DNA of 64,000 bases from Mobilisporobacter senegalensis (GCF_003752155.1 NZ_RJVG01000001.1:310001-374000); one strand, 5' to 3'; positions 24,578 to 34,025 are shown, numbered from the stretch's first letter. Notes: a model not told the origin generated them from the sequence alone. A program made the numbers and translations.

Positions 24578-24585
24578 AAATTATT

Positions 24586-25122
24586 TTAAACTAATTCGAT
24601 AAGTACTTCCATAGCTGCATCGCCTTTACGTTGACCAATCTTAACGATTCTAGTGTAACCACCTTTACGATCTACGTATTTTGGAGCAATTTCATCAAAT
24701 AATTTATCAACTACATCTATAGTTTTTGTATTTTTCTTTCTTCCAGCTTGTTCTTTTGGAACTTCTGTTATAGTATAAAGAGTTTTGTTCATTTGTCTTC
24801 TTGCATGAAGACGTGAAGGCATATCTTTTTTGATTTCCTTTTGAACCTCATCATAAACAGTCACTTTCTTACCATCTACAACTTCTTTCACTCTTTTACC
24901 ATCTTTATCTTTTTTTGCTACTTTAGCAGTAACAGTAACAGTTTCAAAATTATCTTTTTCTTTTACAGCTAATGCAATCATACTCTCTGCAATTCTACGG
25001 ATTTCTTTTGCTTTAGATTCAGTAGTAACCATTTTACCATTGTATAATAAATTAGTTACTTGGTTTCTAAGCAAAGCCTTTCTCTGGCTTGCAGTTCTTC
25101 CAAGTTTTCTATAACCTGCCAT
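24586..25122 (-). CDS. rplQ: 50S ribosomal protein L17 with lineage-specific insertion
   Basis: 178 residues against roughly 120 in Bacillus. Residues 1-53 ('YRKLGRTASQRKALLRNQVT') and 104-178 ('RLHARRQ', 'RKGGYTRIVKIGQRKGDAA') match canonical L17. About 50 residues in between, with many Lys, Asp, Glu and Val, are extra. It is the last gene of the superoperon, followed by a strong terminator, and essential for the 50S exit-tunnel region. Confidence 0.97.
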   Translation of the reverse strand: MAGYRKLGRTASQRKALLRNQVTNLLYNGKMVTTESKAKEIRRIAESMIALAVKEKDNFETVTVTAKVAKKDKDGKRVKEVVDGKKVTVYDEVQKEIKKDMPSRLHARRQMNKTLYTITEVPKEQAGRKKNTKTIDVVDKLFDEIAPKYVDRKGGYTRIVKIGQRKGDAAMEVLIELV

Positions 25123-25142
25123 TTTATTGCCTCCTATTACTA

Positions 25143-26102
25143 TTAATCATCACTTTGGTTTAGAGATAAACCAAGTTCTTTAAGCTTAGCAAGGACCTCT
25201 TCAAGTGATTTACGGCCAAGATTTCTAACCTTCATCATATCTTCAGAAGTTCTATTGGTTAATTCTTCAACAGTATTAATTCCTGCTCTCTTTAAACAAT
25301 TATAAGAACGAACAGATAGTTCTAATTCATCAATATTCATTTCGAGAACTTTTTCTTTTTGATTATCTTCTTTTTCTACCATGACTTCAGCAGTCTTAGC
25401 ATTTTCAGATAAATCAATAAAGGATTTAAGATGTTCACTTAATACTTTAGCTGCTAAACTAACAGCTTCGTCTGGAACTAAAGTTCCATTGGTAAATACA
25501 TCTAAAGTAAGTTTATCATAATCTGTTATTTGGCCAACACGAGTATTTTGAACAGTTAAATTCACGCGTTCAACAGGTGTGAAGATGGAATCCACCGGAA
25601 TTACTCCAATTGGTAAATCATCATTCTTATTCTTGTCAGCACTAATATATCCTCTGCCTTTAGTGATTGTTAATTCCATATATAATCTACTATTAGCACC
25701 ACCACTAAGTGTGGCTATAACTTGTTCCTTATTTAAAATTTCGATATCTGGATCTGCCTGGATATCAGCTGCTGTTACTACTCCTTCACCTTCAAACTCG
25801 ATATAAGCAGTCTTTGGCTCATTTGTATCGCTAGTATTCTTGATCGCTAAGCTCTTGATGTTCATAATAATTTCAGTAACGTCTTCTTTAACGCCTGGTA
25901 TAGCGCTAAATTCATGAACAACGCCGTCAATCTTAACATGACTTACTGCAGCACCTGGTAATGATGATAGCATAATTCTTCTTAAAGAATTACCCAAGGT
26001 TGTACCGTATCCTCTTTCAAGGGGTTCTACTACAAAACGTCCATATTTTTTATCTTCAGAAATCTCCGCAATCTCTATTTTTGGTTTTTCAAAATCAAAC
26101 AC
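25143..26102 (-). CDS. rpoA: RNA polymerase alpha subunit
   Basis: 319 residues from a GTG at 26102 (GGAGGG 7 nt upstream). The longer frame adds nine residues that overlap the ribosome site. The N-terminal dimerisation domain carries '[22 protein letters not shown]'-type sequence; the C-terminal alpha-CTD '[19 protein letters not shown]' binds UP elements and activators. It sits between rpsD and rplQ in the usual order, but 139 nt after rpsD. Confidence 0.97.
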   Translation of the reverse strand: MFDFEKPKIEIAEISEDKKYGRFVVEPLERGYGTTLGNSLRRIMLSSLPGAAVSHVKIDGVVHEFSAIPGVKEDVTEIIMNIKSLAIKNTSDTNEPKTAYIEFEGEGVVTAADIQADPDIEILNKEQVIATLSGGANSRLYMELTITKGRGYISADKNKNDDLPIGVIPVDSIFTPVERVNLTVQNTRVGQITDYDKLTLDVFTNGTLVPDEAVSLAAKVLSEHLKSFIDLSENAKTAEVMVEKEDNQKEKVLEMNIDELELSVRSYNCLKRAGINTVEELTNRTSEDMMKVRNLGRKSLEEVLAKLKELGLSLNQSDD

Positions 26103-26156
26103 TATAGGACCCTCCTTTTGGGTTATCATTTATTGAGGGTAATCAAAATAATTCTT

Positions 26157-26231
26157 CCTTATTAATATATATACTATGTTTAAAATTCTTGTTAATAAGG
26201 TCAGATAAAATTCACTAATGTGAATTTTATC
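26157..26231 (-). promoter_or_regulatory. Two intercistronic hairpins between rpsD and rpoA
   Basis: GATAAAATTCAC (26204-26215) and GTGAATTTTATC (26220-26231) form a perfect 12-bp stem with a 4-nt loop. CCTTATTAA (26157-26165) and TTAATAAGG (26192-26200) form a second perfect 9-bp pair. Neither is followed by a T-run on the minus strand, so processing or expression tuning is likelier than termination. Confidence 0.7.
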
Positions 26232-26241
26232 TTAAGCATTA

Positions 26242-26838
26242 TTATTTAGAATACAACTCGACGATAAGCATCTCATTCACTGGGACATCAATTTGGTCTC
26301 TTGAAGGAATTTCTTTAACTGTACCTGATAACGCTTCTTGATTAGATTCAAGCCATGCTGGAACTAATCTGGAACCTGTAACTTCTAAAATATCTTTATA
26401 TCTCTGAGCAGATTTATGCTTTTCAGCAATTTCAATTACATCACCAGCACTTACTTGATAAGATGGAATATTAACGCGTTTTCCATTTACTAATACATGC
26501 TTGTGATCAACGATTTGTCTTGCTTCTTTTCTTGTTCTAGCCCAACCTAATCTATAGATAACATTATCAAGTCTAAGCTCAAGAATGATTAAAAGGTTTT
26601 CACCAGCTGTACCATTCTTCATCTTTTGTGCTCTTGCAAAATTGTTTCTAAAAGGTTTTTCTAAAACACCATATATAAATTTAGCTTTTTGTTTTTCCCT
26701 TAATTGTAGTCCGTATTCACTTTGTTTTTTACCAGCTCTTGCTGATGTTCTATTAGACTTTTTATCGATACCCATAAATATAGGATCAAGACCAAGTGAT
26801 CTACATCTCTTCAAAACAGGACTCATATCTCTAGCCAT
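26242..26838 (-). CDS. rpsD: 30S ribosomal protein S4
   Basis: 198 residues, full length, with the S4 RNA-binding domain around residues 88-150 ('LRLDNVIYRLGWARTRKEAR'). A primary 16S assembly protein. It lies inside the alpha operon (rpsM-rpsK-rpsD-rpoA), unlike in Bacillus subtilis where it is separate. Confidence 0.98.
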   Translation of the reverse strand: MARDMSPVLKRCRSLGLDPIFMGIDKKSNRTSARAGKKQSEYGLQLREKQKAKFIYGVLEKPFRNNFARAQKMKNGTAGENLLIILELRLDNVIYRLGWARTRKEARQIVDHKHVLVNGKRVNIPSYQVSAGDVIEIAEKHKSAQRYKDILEVTGSRLVPAWLESNQEALSGTVKEIPSRDQIDVPVNEMLIVELYSK

Positions 26839-26864
26839 TCTATTACCTCCTAATTTCTTTGAAA

Positions 26865-27260
26865 TTATACTCTTCTACGTTTTGGTGGTCTACATCCATT
26901 ATGTGGTACTGGTGTTACGTCTCTGATACTTGTAACTTCAATTCCGCAAGCTTGAAGCGCACGGATTGCTGCTTCTCTTCCTGAACCTGGACCTTTAACC
27001 ATAACATCTACTGATTTTAAACCATGAATTAACGCTGCTTTTGCTGCAGTTTCTGCTGCCATTTGAGCTGCATATGGAGTTGATTTTCTAGAACCTCTAA
27101 ATCCTAATCCACCAGCACTTGCCCATGAAAGCGCATTACCTTCTGCATCTGTAAGCGTAACAATTGTATTGTTAAAAGATGACTGAATATGTGCTTGTCC
27201 ACGATCAACGTTTTTCTTCACACGTTTCTTAGTCACTTTTTTTGCTATATTCTTAGCCAT
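26865..27260 (-). CDS. rpsK: 30S ribosomal protein S11
   Basis: 131 residues with conserved '[18 protein letters not shown]'-like sequence (here [17 protein letters not shown]) and the basic tail '[12 protein letters not shown]'. Platform protein of the 30S subunit. 29 nt after rpsM; GGAGG upstream. Confidence 0.98.
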   Translation of the reverse strand: MAKNIAKKVTKKRVKKNVDRGQAHIQSSFNNTIVTLTDAEGNALSWASAGGLGFRGSRKSTPYAAQMAAETAAKAALIHGLKSVDVMVKGPGSGREAAIRALQACGIEVTSIRDVTPVPHNGCRPPKRRRV

Positions 27261-27289
27261 GAAACAAACCCTCCTAATTGGATTTTTTA

Positions 27290-27658
27290 TTACTTCTTCT
27301 TATTCGCTACTGTTCTCTTTGGACCTTTTCTTGTTCTTGCATTTGTCTTAGTTTTTTGTCCACGAACTGGAAGACCTTTTCTATGACGGATACCTCTATA
27401 ACATCCGATTTCTTGTAATCTCTTAATGTTAAGAGCGATTTCTCTACGTAAATCACCTTCTACAACTTGTGATTCATCAATAACATCACGTATTCTACCT
27501 ACTTCATCGTCAGTTAAATCTCTTACACGAGTGTCTGGATTAACATTTGCCTTTTCTAGAATACGGTTTGCGCTTACTCTACCAATACCATAAATATAAG
27601 TAAGGCCTATTTCTACACGTTTTTCTCTTGGTAAATCTACACCACTGATACGAGCCAT
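27290..27658 (-). CDS. rpsM: 30S ribosomal protein S13
   Basis: 122 residues, full length: '[20 protein letters not shown]' start and '[21 protein letters not shown]' tail that contacts tRNA and L5. The ATG follows GGAGGTG. It is separated from rpmJ by an unusual 444-nt structured spacer. Confidence 0.98.
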   Translation of the reverse strand: MARISGVDLPREKRVEIGLTYIYGIGRVSANRILEKANVNPDTRVRDLTDDEVGRIRDVIDESQVVEGDLRREIALNIKRLQEIGCYRGIRHRKGLPVRGQKTKTNARTRKGPKRTVANKKK

Positions 27659-28102
27659 GTGCGTATTACACCTCCGTTGGTTTTCTTAAAGTTAAGATAT
27701 ATCTAGTATCCGTACTTTCTAATTATATGAAGTTTCCATCTGCTTCATAGGCATAAAAACAGTACGGTGAAATGTATACTTTCAACACCCTACTTTGTTA
27801 TATGTTTCTTTTATTTTAAAATAATTTTGCAATGAACAACTCTTCCGAGTGTCTCATTGCTCAGCCGCTTTAAATCATGACGAATATTAGAATACTCTAA
27901 TACCGCTAGCACTCCCAATATTATGGTAACCATAATATTGCCATGAATCAGGTGATAATGACACCCAAATGCTAAGATAACTTAAATTTATCCAGATAGT
28001 TTCATCACAATCCTTAGAGTAAAAATAAGTTACCCACAATATCACAATCGCTAATTTTAGCAGATTGCAACACAGAAAGCAAGACCTAATCTATATTAAT
28101 AA
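27659..28102 (-). ncRNA. 444-nt structured spacer between rpmJ and rpsM, possible regulatory leader
   Basis: Several stems are visible. CCGTACT/AGTACGG (27710-27716, 27761-27767) encloses TATGAAG/CTTCATA (27726-27732, 27743-27749). CAATATTATGGT and its inverse form 12-bp arms around one base (27916-27940). A CAATC-T-GCTAA/TTAGC-GATTG hairpin lies near 28040-28062. CAATGA/TCATTG lies at about 27831-27868. There is no supported gene. It could be an alpha-operon leader responding to S4, or an inserted element. Confidence 0.5.
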
Positions 28103-28216
28103 TCAGCCTTGTCTTTGTTTGTGTTTCGGATTTTCACAGATTACTCTGATGCTTCCTTTTCTTTTAATGATTTTGCATTTTTCGCAAATAGGTTTTACTG
28201 ATGATCTAACCTTCAC
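28103..28216 (-). CDS. rpmJ: 50S ribosomal protein L36
   Basis: A 37-residue protein read directly from the sequence: it starts with GTG (AAGGAG 8 nt upstream) and reads [20 protein letters not shown] onwards. Cys11, Cys14, Cys27 and His32 form the zinc site of the C+ L36 type. It occupies the usual place between infA and rpsM, though both flanking gaps are enlarged. Confidence 0.97.
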   Translation of the reverse strand: MKVRSSVKPICEKCKIIKRKGSIRVICENPKHKQRQG

Positions 28217-28297
28217 AGAGATCTCTCCTTTCAACAAAGTTCGCTCCAATTATATCACTTCTAGAAATGATTAGCAAGCAAAACTTTTATTTTTTTT

Positions 28298-28443
28298 AAT
28301 ACAGTTCAGCCATGGAGAAAGTAATGTGCAAATTGCACGTGGGTGCTTGCACACTAAGGGCTATTTGTGCGTTACTTTCTATATGGCGCTCTGCCAAAGC
28401 GAGATGTAACGCAGTGAAATCGAGCTTATGGCTGAACTGTATT
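28298..28443 (+). repeat. MITE-like 146-bp repeat, copy 3
   Basis: Full-length copy with termini AATACAGTTCAGCCAT and ATGGCTGAACTGTATT (perfect 16-bp inverted repeat). Its right end overlaps the first two bases of the infA stop codon triplet on the plus strand. No target duplication is seen. It is co-transcribed inside the ribosomal superoperon. Confidence 0.92.
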
Positions 28444-28660
28444 ACTTATCACGCCAGATAATTCTACCCTTTGTTAAATCATATGGAGATAATTCCAATG
28501 TTACTTTGTCACCTGGTAAAATCTTAATAAAATTCATTCTTAATTTACCACTGATATGAGCTAATACTCTATGCCCATTTTCTAATTCAACCTGAAACAT
28601 TGCATTAGGTAACTTTTCAACTACAATACCTTCTATCTCGACAACATCTGCTTTTGACAT
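28442..28660 (-). CDS. infA: Translation initiation factor IF-1
   Basis: 72 residues, single S1/OB fold ('[20 protein letters not shown]', '[19 protein letters not shown]'). It binds the 30S A site during initiation. Its stop codon abuts the 146-bp repeat, so the element supplies the 3' flank. AGGAGG upstream; 24 nt after the KOW gene. Confidence 0.98.
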   Translation of the reverse strand: MSKADVVEIEGIVVEKLPNAMFQVELENGHRVLAHISGKLRMNFIKILPGDKVTLELSPYDLTKGRIIWRDK

Positions 28661-28684
28661 ATCTTTTTCCTCCTAAACTTATGC

Positions 28685-28948
28685 CTATGCTAAGTACAGC
28701 TTAATGGCTCTCTTAATATCTTCATCCCTTACCGCTATGTTACTATTTTTTTTCATAATTAAAGTTTCATCGACTGCATTTATTATCTGAACATGCTTTC
28801 TTTTTTTCTTTTTTGGTTTATCCAGTGTTCTAACTTTTCCATCCACTAAATATACATATTCCGAATCGGCTTTTATTATTACAAATAGTTTGCATTTGTC
28901 ATGACCAGCTTTTGATGTGACAAATCTTCCAAATTCAAATTCTGTCAT
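28685..28948 (-). CDS. KOW domain RNA-binding protein (L14e-like)
   Basis: 87 residues from the ATG at 28948 (AGGTG 5 nt upstream). The longer frame would overlap map. The fold is a small KOW/SH3-like barrel ('FGRFVTSKAGHDKCKLFVII', then 'LDKPKKKKRKHVQIINA') like eukaryotic/archaeal L14e. It is regularly found between map and infA in clostridia. It is presumed ribosome- or rRNA-associated; the exact role is not established. Confidence 0.88.
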   Translation of the reverse strand: MTEFEFGRFVTSKAGHDKCKLFVIIKADSEYVYLVDGKVRTLDKPKKKKRKHVQIINAVDETLIMKKNSNIAVRDEDIKRAIKLYLA

Positions 28949-28982
28949 CTTGCACCTACTTTTCTTTTGCTTACGTTCTATA

Positions 28983-29732
28983 TTATAAAGATAGTATCTC
29001 CGGACCATCTTTGGTAATTAGTATCGTATTTTCATAATGTGCAGATAATGAACCATCCTCAGTTACTACTGTCCAATCGTCATCCAGCCACTCTACATCA
29101 TAACGACCTGCATTCACCATTGGTTCTATGGCAAATGTCATTCCGGCTTGAAGTTTTAGTCCTCGTCTTTTCTGTCTAAAATTAGGTATTTCTGGTTCCT
29201 CATGCAAATGGGTTCCAATTCCGTGTCCTACTAAATCTCTCACTACGGAGAAACCAGCAGCCTCTACATACTCTTGTATTGCAGTGGATATATCATTTAG
29301 ATGATAACCCTCTTTTGCAAATTTTATGCCAGCAAAAAAACTTTCTTCCGTAATTTTAATAAGCCTCTTGGCCTCATTGCTGACTTCACCAATTGCAAGA
29401 GTTCTAGCAGCATCCGATTGATATCCCATATAGATTACTCCAGTGTCCAGACTTACGATATCACCCTCGCGAATCATTCTATCTTTTGAAGGTATCCCAT
29501 GAACAACTTCATCATTCACAGAGACACAGACAGATCCTGGATATCCATTATAATTTAAAAAAGACGGAATACATTTAAACCCACGAATAAGTTCTTCCCC
29601 TTTTTTATCTATCTCTAATGTAGTCATTCCAGGTTTCACAAACTTCGCAAGTTCTTCGTGTACCTTAGCAAGAATTTTTCCTGCTTCACGCATTAATTCG
29701 ATTTCTCTATTGGACTTAATTGTTACTGCCAT
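28983..29732 (-). CDS. map: Methionine aminopeptidase, type I
   Basis: 249 residues. It removes the initiator methionine from nascent proteins using a dinuclear metal site. Metal ligands are visible in 'SLDTGVIYMGYQSDAARTLA', 'GHGIGTHLHEEPEIP' and 'FAIEPMV'. It has no N-terminal SH3 extension (type Ia). It starts 3 nt after the adk stop. Confidence 0.97.
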   Translation of the reverse strand: MAVTIKSNREIELMREAGKILAKVHEELAKFVKPGMTTLEIDKKGEELIRGFKCIPSFLNYNGYPGSVCVSVNDEVVHGIPSKDRMIREGDIVSLDTGVIYMGYQSDAARTLAIGEVSNEAKRLIKITEESFFAGIKFAKEGYHLNDISTAIQEYVEAAGFSVVRDLVGHGIGTHLHEEPEIPNFRQKRRGLKLQAGMTFAIEPMVNAGRYDVEWLDDDWTVVTEDGSLSAHYENTILITKDGPEILSL

Positions 29733-29735
29733 ACC

Positions 29736-30380
29736 TTACTCACCTAGGATCTTAATAATATCATTAAATACAACTGCCATATCAGCAGTTCCATCAACCT
29801 CTGCTAAAATACCTCTTTGGGTATAGTAATCAATTAAAGGTTTTGTTTGTTCATGATATATATCCAAACGTTTTTTAACTGTTTCCGGTTTATCATCTTC
29901 TCTTAGAACTAATTCACTGCCACAATTGTCACAAATTCCTTCTACTTTTGTAGGTATATGCTCAAGATGATAAGTAGCACCACAGGATAGACATGCTCTT
30001 CTTCCAGACATACGCTTAATAATATTCTCATCTGGAACTTCTACATTAATTGCGTAATCCACTTTTTCACCGATTGCTGCAAGTGCTTTGTCCAGAGCCT
30101 CAGCCTGTGGAATGGTCCTTGGAAATCCATCCAACACATATCCTTTATTGCAATCCTCTTGTTTAAAACGATCTACTACTAAATCTACCACTAATTCATC
30201 CGGAACTAAAAGTCCCTGATCCATATAGGTCTTAGCTTTATTACCCAGATCAGTACCATTTTTAATATTTGCTCTAAAAATATCTCCCGTTGAAATATGA
30301 GGAACATCATACTTTTTTGCGATTCTCTTTGCCTGAGTTCCTTTTCCAGCTCCAGGAGCACCTAACATAATTATCTTCAT
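29736..30380 (-). CDS. adk: Adenylate kinase, zinc-LID type
   Basis: 214 residues from the ATG at 30380 (GGAGG 7 nt upstream). The P-loop GAPGAGKGT is at residues 7-15. The LID has four zinc-binding cysteines ('CLSCGATYHL' and 'ICDNCGSE'), typical of Gram-positive enzymes. It interconverts ATP, AMP and ADP. It lies after secY with a 148-nt gap holding two hairpins. Confidence 0.97.
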   Translation of the reverse strand: MKIIMLGAPGAGKGTQAKRIAKKYDVPHISTGDIFRANIKNGTDLGNKAKTYMDQGLLVPDELVVDLVVDRFKQEDCNKGYVLDGFPRTIPQAEALDKALAAIGEKVDYAINVEVPDENIIKRMSGRRACLSCGATYHLEHIPTKVEGICDNCGSELVLREDDKPETVKKRLDIYHEQTKPLIDYYTQRGILAEVDGTADMAVVFNDIIKILGE

Positions 30381-30438
30381 TGTGCATCCTCCTATATAGT
30401 TAATTGTTTCCAATTGTTTGATTATTTAAACTTTGGAC

Positions 30439-30521
30439 TGTTTCTATCAGATAATATCAATAGAAACATTTTTGTAGCAAAAGCTGTAGTCCTCTAAACA
30501 AAAGTTTACAAGCTACAGCTT
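30439..30521 (-). promoter_or_regulatory. Two hairpins between secY and adk
   Basis: AAGCTGTAG/CTACAGCTT (30481-30489, 30513-30521) and TGTTTCTAT/ATAGAAACA (30439-30447, 30460-30468) are perfect 9-bp arms. On the minus strand the first stem is followed by TTTTGC. It could be a leaky attenuator lowering expression of adk, map and infA relative to ribosomal genes. Confidence 0.6.
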
Positions 30522-30528
30522 AAGCATG

Positions 30529-31851
30529 TTAATCGTTAAGGAAACCTTTATAGTGGCGTACTAACATCTGTGACTCGATTTGTTTCATAGTTTCTAATAC
30601 AACACCTACGATAATGATCAGTGATGTACCACTAAAGGAAACATTTGCGCCAAAAGCGCCTGAGAAAAAGATTGGTACTACAGCAACTATTGTAAGGCCT
30701 GCTGCTCCGATAAAAATTATGTTATTTAGTACCTTTGTCAGGTAATCTGTAGTTGGTCTGCCTGGACGAATACCAGGAATAAAACCACCTTGCTTCTTCA
30801 TATTATTTGCTACTTCAATTGGATTAAAAGTAACAGAAGTATAAAAATATGCGAAAAAGATAATAAGTACGATATAGAATACAAGTCCTAATGTATATTT
30901 AAATTCACTAAAACTTGAAAAATCACACCATTCTCCCTGGTTTAAGACTTTTAATATCTTTGAACCTATTCCATCTCCTTCACCTGTACCAATGAAGTTA
31001 GCAATAACAATTGGAAATTGCATAATAGAGGATGCAAAGATTACCGGGATAACACCTGCTGTATTAACCTTTAATGGTATACTGGAAGATTGTCCACCAA
31101 CCATTTTTCTTCCTTGCACTTTCTTAGCATATTGTACTGGTATTTTTCTTTGTCCATTTTGAATTATAATAATGAATAAAACCATACCTACAATAACTGC
31201 AATAATTACGATAGCAGCAATTACTGCTTTCAATATCGTGGTATTTCCTATAAATTGATTGTAAAGTCCTAACATATCTTGTGGTATTCTTGAAACAATA
31301 TTAATTAAAAGGATGATTGAGATACCATTACCTACACCCTTTTCAGTAATATTTTCACCCAGCCACATAAGAAATGCAGAACCAGCTGTCAATGTAGTTA
31401 CAGTAACTGCAACACTGAAAAATGTAATGCCTTCAGTTAATAATCCCTGATTACCAAATCCGATTGCCATTGCTAAACCTTCGATAACTGCTAGTGCAAC
31501 CGTTACGTAACGTGTGTATTCAGCAATCTTCTTTCTTCCATCTTCACCATCTTTTTGGATTTCTTCTAACTTAGGTATAGCAATTGTTAAAAGCTGCATA
31601 ATGATGGATGATGTGATGTAAGGTGTAATACCTAATGCGAAGATTGACATGGTGGTAAAAGAACCACCAGTCAATGCATCAAAAAAGCCTAATGAAGACT
31701 GTGTTGCAAAAAATTGCGCAAAGTACTCAGTATTTACACCTGGAATAGGAAGTTGTGAACCGATTCTTACTACGATTAGTGCCATAAAAGTATATAAAAG
31801 TTTTGTTCTAATATCTTTAATTTTTAAAGCATTTCGAAGCGTTTTAAGCAT
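30529..31851 (-). CDS. secY: Preprotein translocase subunit SecY
   Basis: 440 residues with ten transmembrane helices; the channel of the Sec translocon. Signatures are 'GSQLPIPGVNT' near the start, 'ALGITPYITSSIIMQLL' and 'GGQSSSIPLKVNTAGVIPVIFA'. It starts 1 nt after rplO in the conserved spc-operon order. Confidence 0.98.
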   Translation of the reverse strand: MLKTLRNALKIKDIRTKLLYTFMALIVVRIGSQLPIPGVNTEYFAQFFATQSSLGFFDALTGGSFTTMSIFALGITPYITSSIIMQLLTIAIPKLEEIQKDGEDGRKKIAEYTRYVTVALAVIEGLAMAIGFGNQGLLTEGITFFSVAVTVTTLTAGSAFLMWLGENITEKGVGNGISIILLINIVSRIPQDMLGLYNQFIGNTTILKAVIAAIVIIAVIVGMVLFIIIIQNGQRKIPVQYAKKVQGRKMVGGQSSSIPLKVNTAGVIPVIFASSIMQFPIVIANFIGTGEGDGIGSKILKVLNQGEWCDFSSFSEFKYTLGLVFYIVLIIFFAYFYTSVTFNPIEVANNMKKQGGFIPGIRPGRPTTDYLTKVLNNIIFIGAAGLTIVAVVPIFFSGAFGANVSFSGTSLIIIVGVVLETMKQIESQMLVRHYKGFLND

Positions 31852-31852
31852 T

Positions 31853-32293
31853 CTAGATCACCTCAGCATTTCCACCAAGAGCTTTGATTTTTTCTATTGC
31901 ACCTGCACTAAATGCATCTACTTTAACATCAAGCTTCTTAGTAAGTTCTCCATTTCCAAGAATTTTAACTCCATCTTTAGGGTTTTTAACAATACCGATT
32001 TCGATTAAAGATTCTACTGTAACAACTGCACCGTCTTCAAAACGGTTTAGCATGTCAACATTAATACCTATAATTTCTTTTGTATTTCTATTGTTAAAAC
32101 CTCTTTTTGGTATTCTTCTGTATAAAGGCATCTGACCACCTTCGAAGCCTGGTCTTGGAGCACCTGAACGTGCTTTTTGACCTTTATGACCTTTACCTGC
32201 TGTTTTACCATTTCCTGAACCGTGTCCACGACCTCTTCTAAAGTTGTCGCTTTGCTTTGATCCATCAGCTGGTCTTAATTCTGATAAATTCAT
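31853..32293 (-). CDS. rplO: 50S ribosomal protein L15
   Basis: 146 residues from the ATG at 32293 (GGAGG 8 nt upstream). The longer frame starts on a GTG in the ribosome site. The Gly/Arg-rich N-terminal half ('[20 protein letters not shown]') threads into 23S rRNA. Confidence 0.97.
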   Translation of the reverse strand: MNLSELRPADGSKQSDNFRRGRGHGSGNGKTAGKGHKGQKARSGAPRPGFEGGQMPLYRRIPKRGFNNRNTKEIIGINVDMLNRFEDGAVVTVESLIEIGIVKNPKDGVKILGNGELTKKLDVKVDAFSAGAIEKIKALGGNAEVI

Positions 32294-32322
32294 TCTGTGC
32301 ACCTCCTTACTTTAAGTATTTA

Positions 32323-32505
32323 TTATATTTCTTCCACTTTAACTAAATGTCTTACTTGGTTAATCATACCTCTAACAGCAGCATTGTCTGGCATTTCAAC
32401 AGTTTTGTTTACTTTACGAAGACCCATAGCTTCTACAGTTTTTTTGTGTTTAGGTATTGATCCAATTGTAGATTTCACTAAAGTGATTTTTAATCTATTT
32501 GCCAT
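32323..32505 (-). CDS. rpmD: 50S ribosomal protein L30
   Basis: 60 residues, normal bacterial L30 size, with 'LKITLVKSTIGSIPKHKKTV' and 'VRGMINQVRHLVKVEEI'. 23 nt after rpsE; GGAGG upstream. Confidence 0.97.
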   Translation of the reverse strand: MANRLKITLVKSTIGSIPKHKKTVEAMGLRKVNKTVEMPDNAAVRGMINQVRHLVKVEEI

Positions 32506-32528
32506 TTTTTTAACCTCCTCAAGGTAAA

Positions 32529-33038
32529 TTAACCTAGTAGCTCTTCTAGTGATATACCACGAAGTGCAGCTACTTCTTCTGGGGTCTTTAATTGATTTAA
32601 TCCTTCAATTGTAGCAAGTACTACGTTTTGTTTATTATTTGATCCTAATGATTTTGTACGGATATTTTTATAACCAGCAAGTTCTAATACGTTACGAGCT
32701 GGACCACCAGCGATAACACCAGTACCTTCTGGGGAACGTTTTAATAATACAGAAGCTCCACCAAATTTACCGATAAAATCATGTGGTACACTACCATTTT
32801 CATCTATAGGTAAGGTAATTAATTTTTTAATAGCGTCTTCTTTTCCTTTACGAATTGCTTCTGGAATTTCAGATGCTTTACCTAAACCTGCACCAACGTG
32901 TCCGTTTCTATCACCAACAACAACTAAAGCAGTAAATCTGAAGTTACGTCCACCTTTAACTACTTTAGTAACACGTTTAATTGATACTACTTTATCTTCT
33001 AATTCTAATTGACTAGCATCAACGATTGTACGTTTCAT
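32529..33038 (-). CDS. rpsE: 30S ribosomal protein S5
   Basis: 169 residues. The dsRNA-binding-like N-terminal domain ('[20 protein letters not shown]') and C-terminal '[16 protein letters not shown]' are intact. A decoding-fidelity protein. 16 nt after rplR. Confidence 0.98.
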   Translation of the reverse strand: MKRTIVDASQLELEDKVVSIKRVTKVVKGGRNFRFTALVVVGDRNGHVGAGLGKASEIPEAIRKGKEDAIKKLITLPIDENGSVPHDFIGKFGGASVLLKRSPEGTGVIAGGPARNVLELAGYKNIRTKSLGSNNKQNVVLATIEGLNQLKTPEEVAALRGISLEELLG

Positions 33039-33054
33039 GTGTTTTCCTCCCTGT

Positions 33055-33423
33055 TTAGAATTGTAGGCCAGCTTCTCTTGCTGCGTCCGCTAGTGCCTTA
33101 ATTTTTCCTTGATATATGAATCCGCCTCTATCGAAGACTACTTCAGTAATACCTTTTTCTAATGCTTTTTTTGCAATCACGGTACCTAATTTTGTTGCTG
33201 CATCCACATTATTTGTTTTTTCTAATTCAGCCTTCACATCTTTTTGAAGAGTTGATGCTGAAACTAAAGTATTACCAACTGTATCATCAATAATTTGAGC
33301 GTACATATGATTATTACTTCTAAACACAGCTAAACGTGGTCTTGCTGGAGTACCTGCGAAACGATTACGTAATTTTCTATGTTTGTTTACACGAACTTTA
33401 GTTCTTGACTCTCTACTAACCAT
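33055..33423 (-). CDS. rplR: 50S ribosomal protein L18
   Basis: 122 residues. The basic N-terminus binds 5S rRNA; '[20 protein letters not shown]' and '[20 protein letters not shown]' are conserved. 19 nt after rplF. Confidence 0.98.
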   Translation of the reverse strand: MVSRESRTKVRVNKHRKLRNRFAGTPARPRLAVFRSNNHMYAQIIDDTVGNTLVSASTLQKDVKAELEKTNNVDAATKLGTVIAKKALEKGITEVVFDRGGFIYQGKIKALADAAREAGLQF

Positions 33424-33442
33424 TGTATTATCACTCCTTTAA

Positions 33443-33985
33443 TTATTTCTTACCAGTCTTACCAACTTTACGTCTAATAACTTCATCAGCATATTTGATA
33501 CCTTTACCTTTATAAGGTTCTGGAGTTCTCTTTTCTCTGATGTTAGCAGCATATTGGCCAACTTTTTCTTTATCGATACCTTTAACTATAATCTTGTTCT
33601 GTCCTTCTAATACAGATTCAATACCTTCAGGATCTTCCATAACAACTGGATGAGAATATCCTAAAGATAATGTTAAAGTTTTTCCTTGTTTTGCAGCCTT
33701 GTAACCAACACCGTTGACTTCAAGTACTTTTTCATAACCAGCTGTTACACCAGTTACCATGTTTGCGATTAAAGTTCTTGTAAGACCATGTAAAGATTTC
33801 ATTTTCTTTAATTCACTTGGTCTGGTTACGATAACCTCAGAACCTTCAATCTTTATATTCATTTCCGCTGGCAATACTCTTTCAAGTGTTCCCTTTGGAC
33901 CTTTTACAGTCACTTTATTATTTTCTGCGATATCAACAGTTACGCCTGCTGGTATAGCGATAGGCATTCTTCCTATACGTGACAT
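33443..33985 (-). CDS. rplF: 50S ribosomal protein L6
   Basis: 180 residues, two tandem L6 folds, with the C-terminal signature '[20 protein letters not shown]'. It lies near the factor-binding site. 40 nt after rpsH. Confidence 0.98.
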   Translation of the reverse strand: MSRIGRMPIAIPAGVTVDIAENNKVTVKGPKGTLERVLPAEMNIKIEGSEVIVTRPSELKKMKSLHGLTRTLIANMVTGVTAGYEKVLEVNGVGYKAAKQGKTLTLSLGYSHPVVMEDPEGIESVLEGQNKIIVKGIDKEKVGQYAANIREKRTPEPYKGKGIKYADEVIRRKVGKTGKK

Positions 33986-34025
33986 GCCGGCACCTCCTAA
34001 TTTTATTGTGCGTTAGTAGTTTTAA

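Noticed and set aside
27887-28093. About 68-codon minus-strand open frame within the rpmJ-rpsM spacer
   Set aside because: There is no Shine-Dalgarno before any GTG, TTG or ATT, it overlaps rpmJ and a perfect palindrome, and the peptide resembles nothing known. Worth a conservation check only.
28949-29008. Longer N-terminus for the KOW protein
   Set aside because: It would overlap map by 26 nt, and the ribosome-binding site supports the ATG at 28948.
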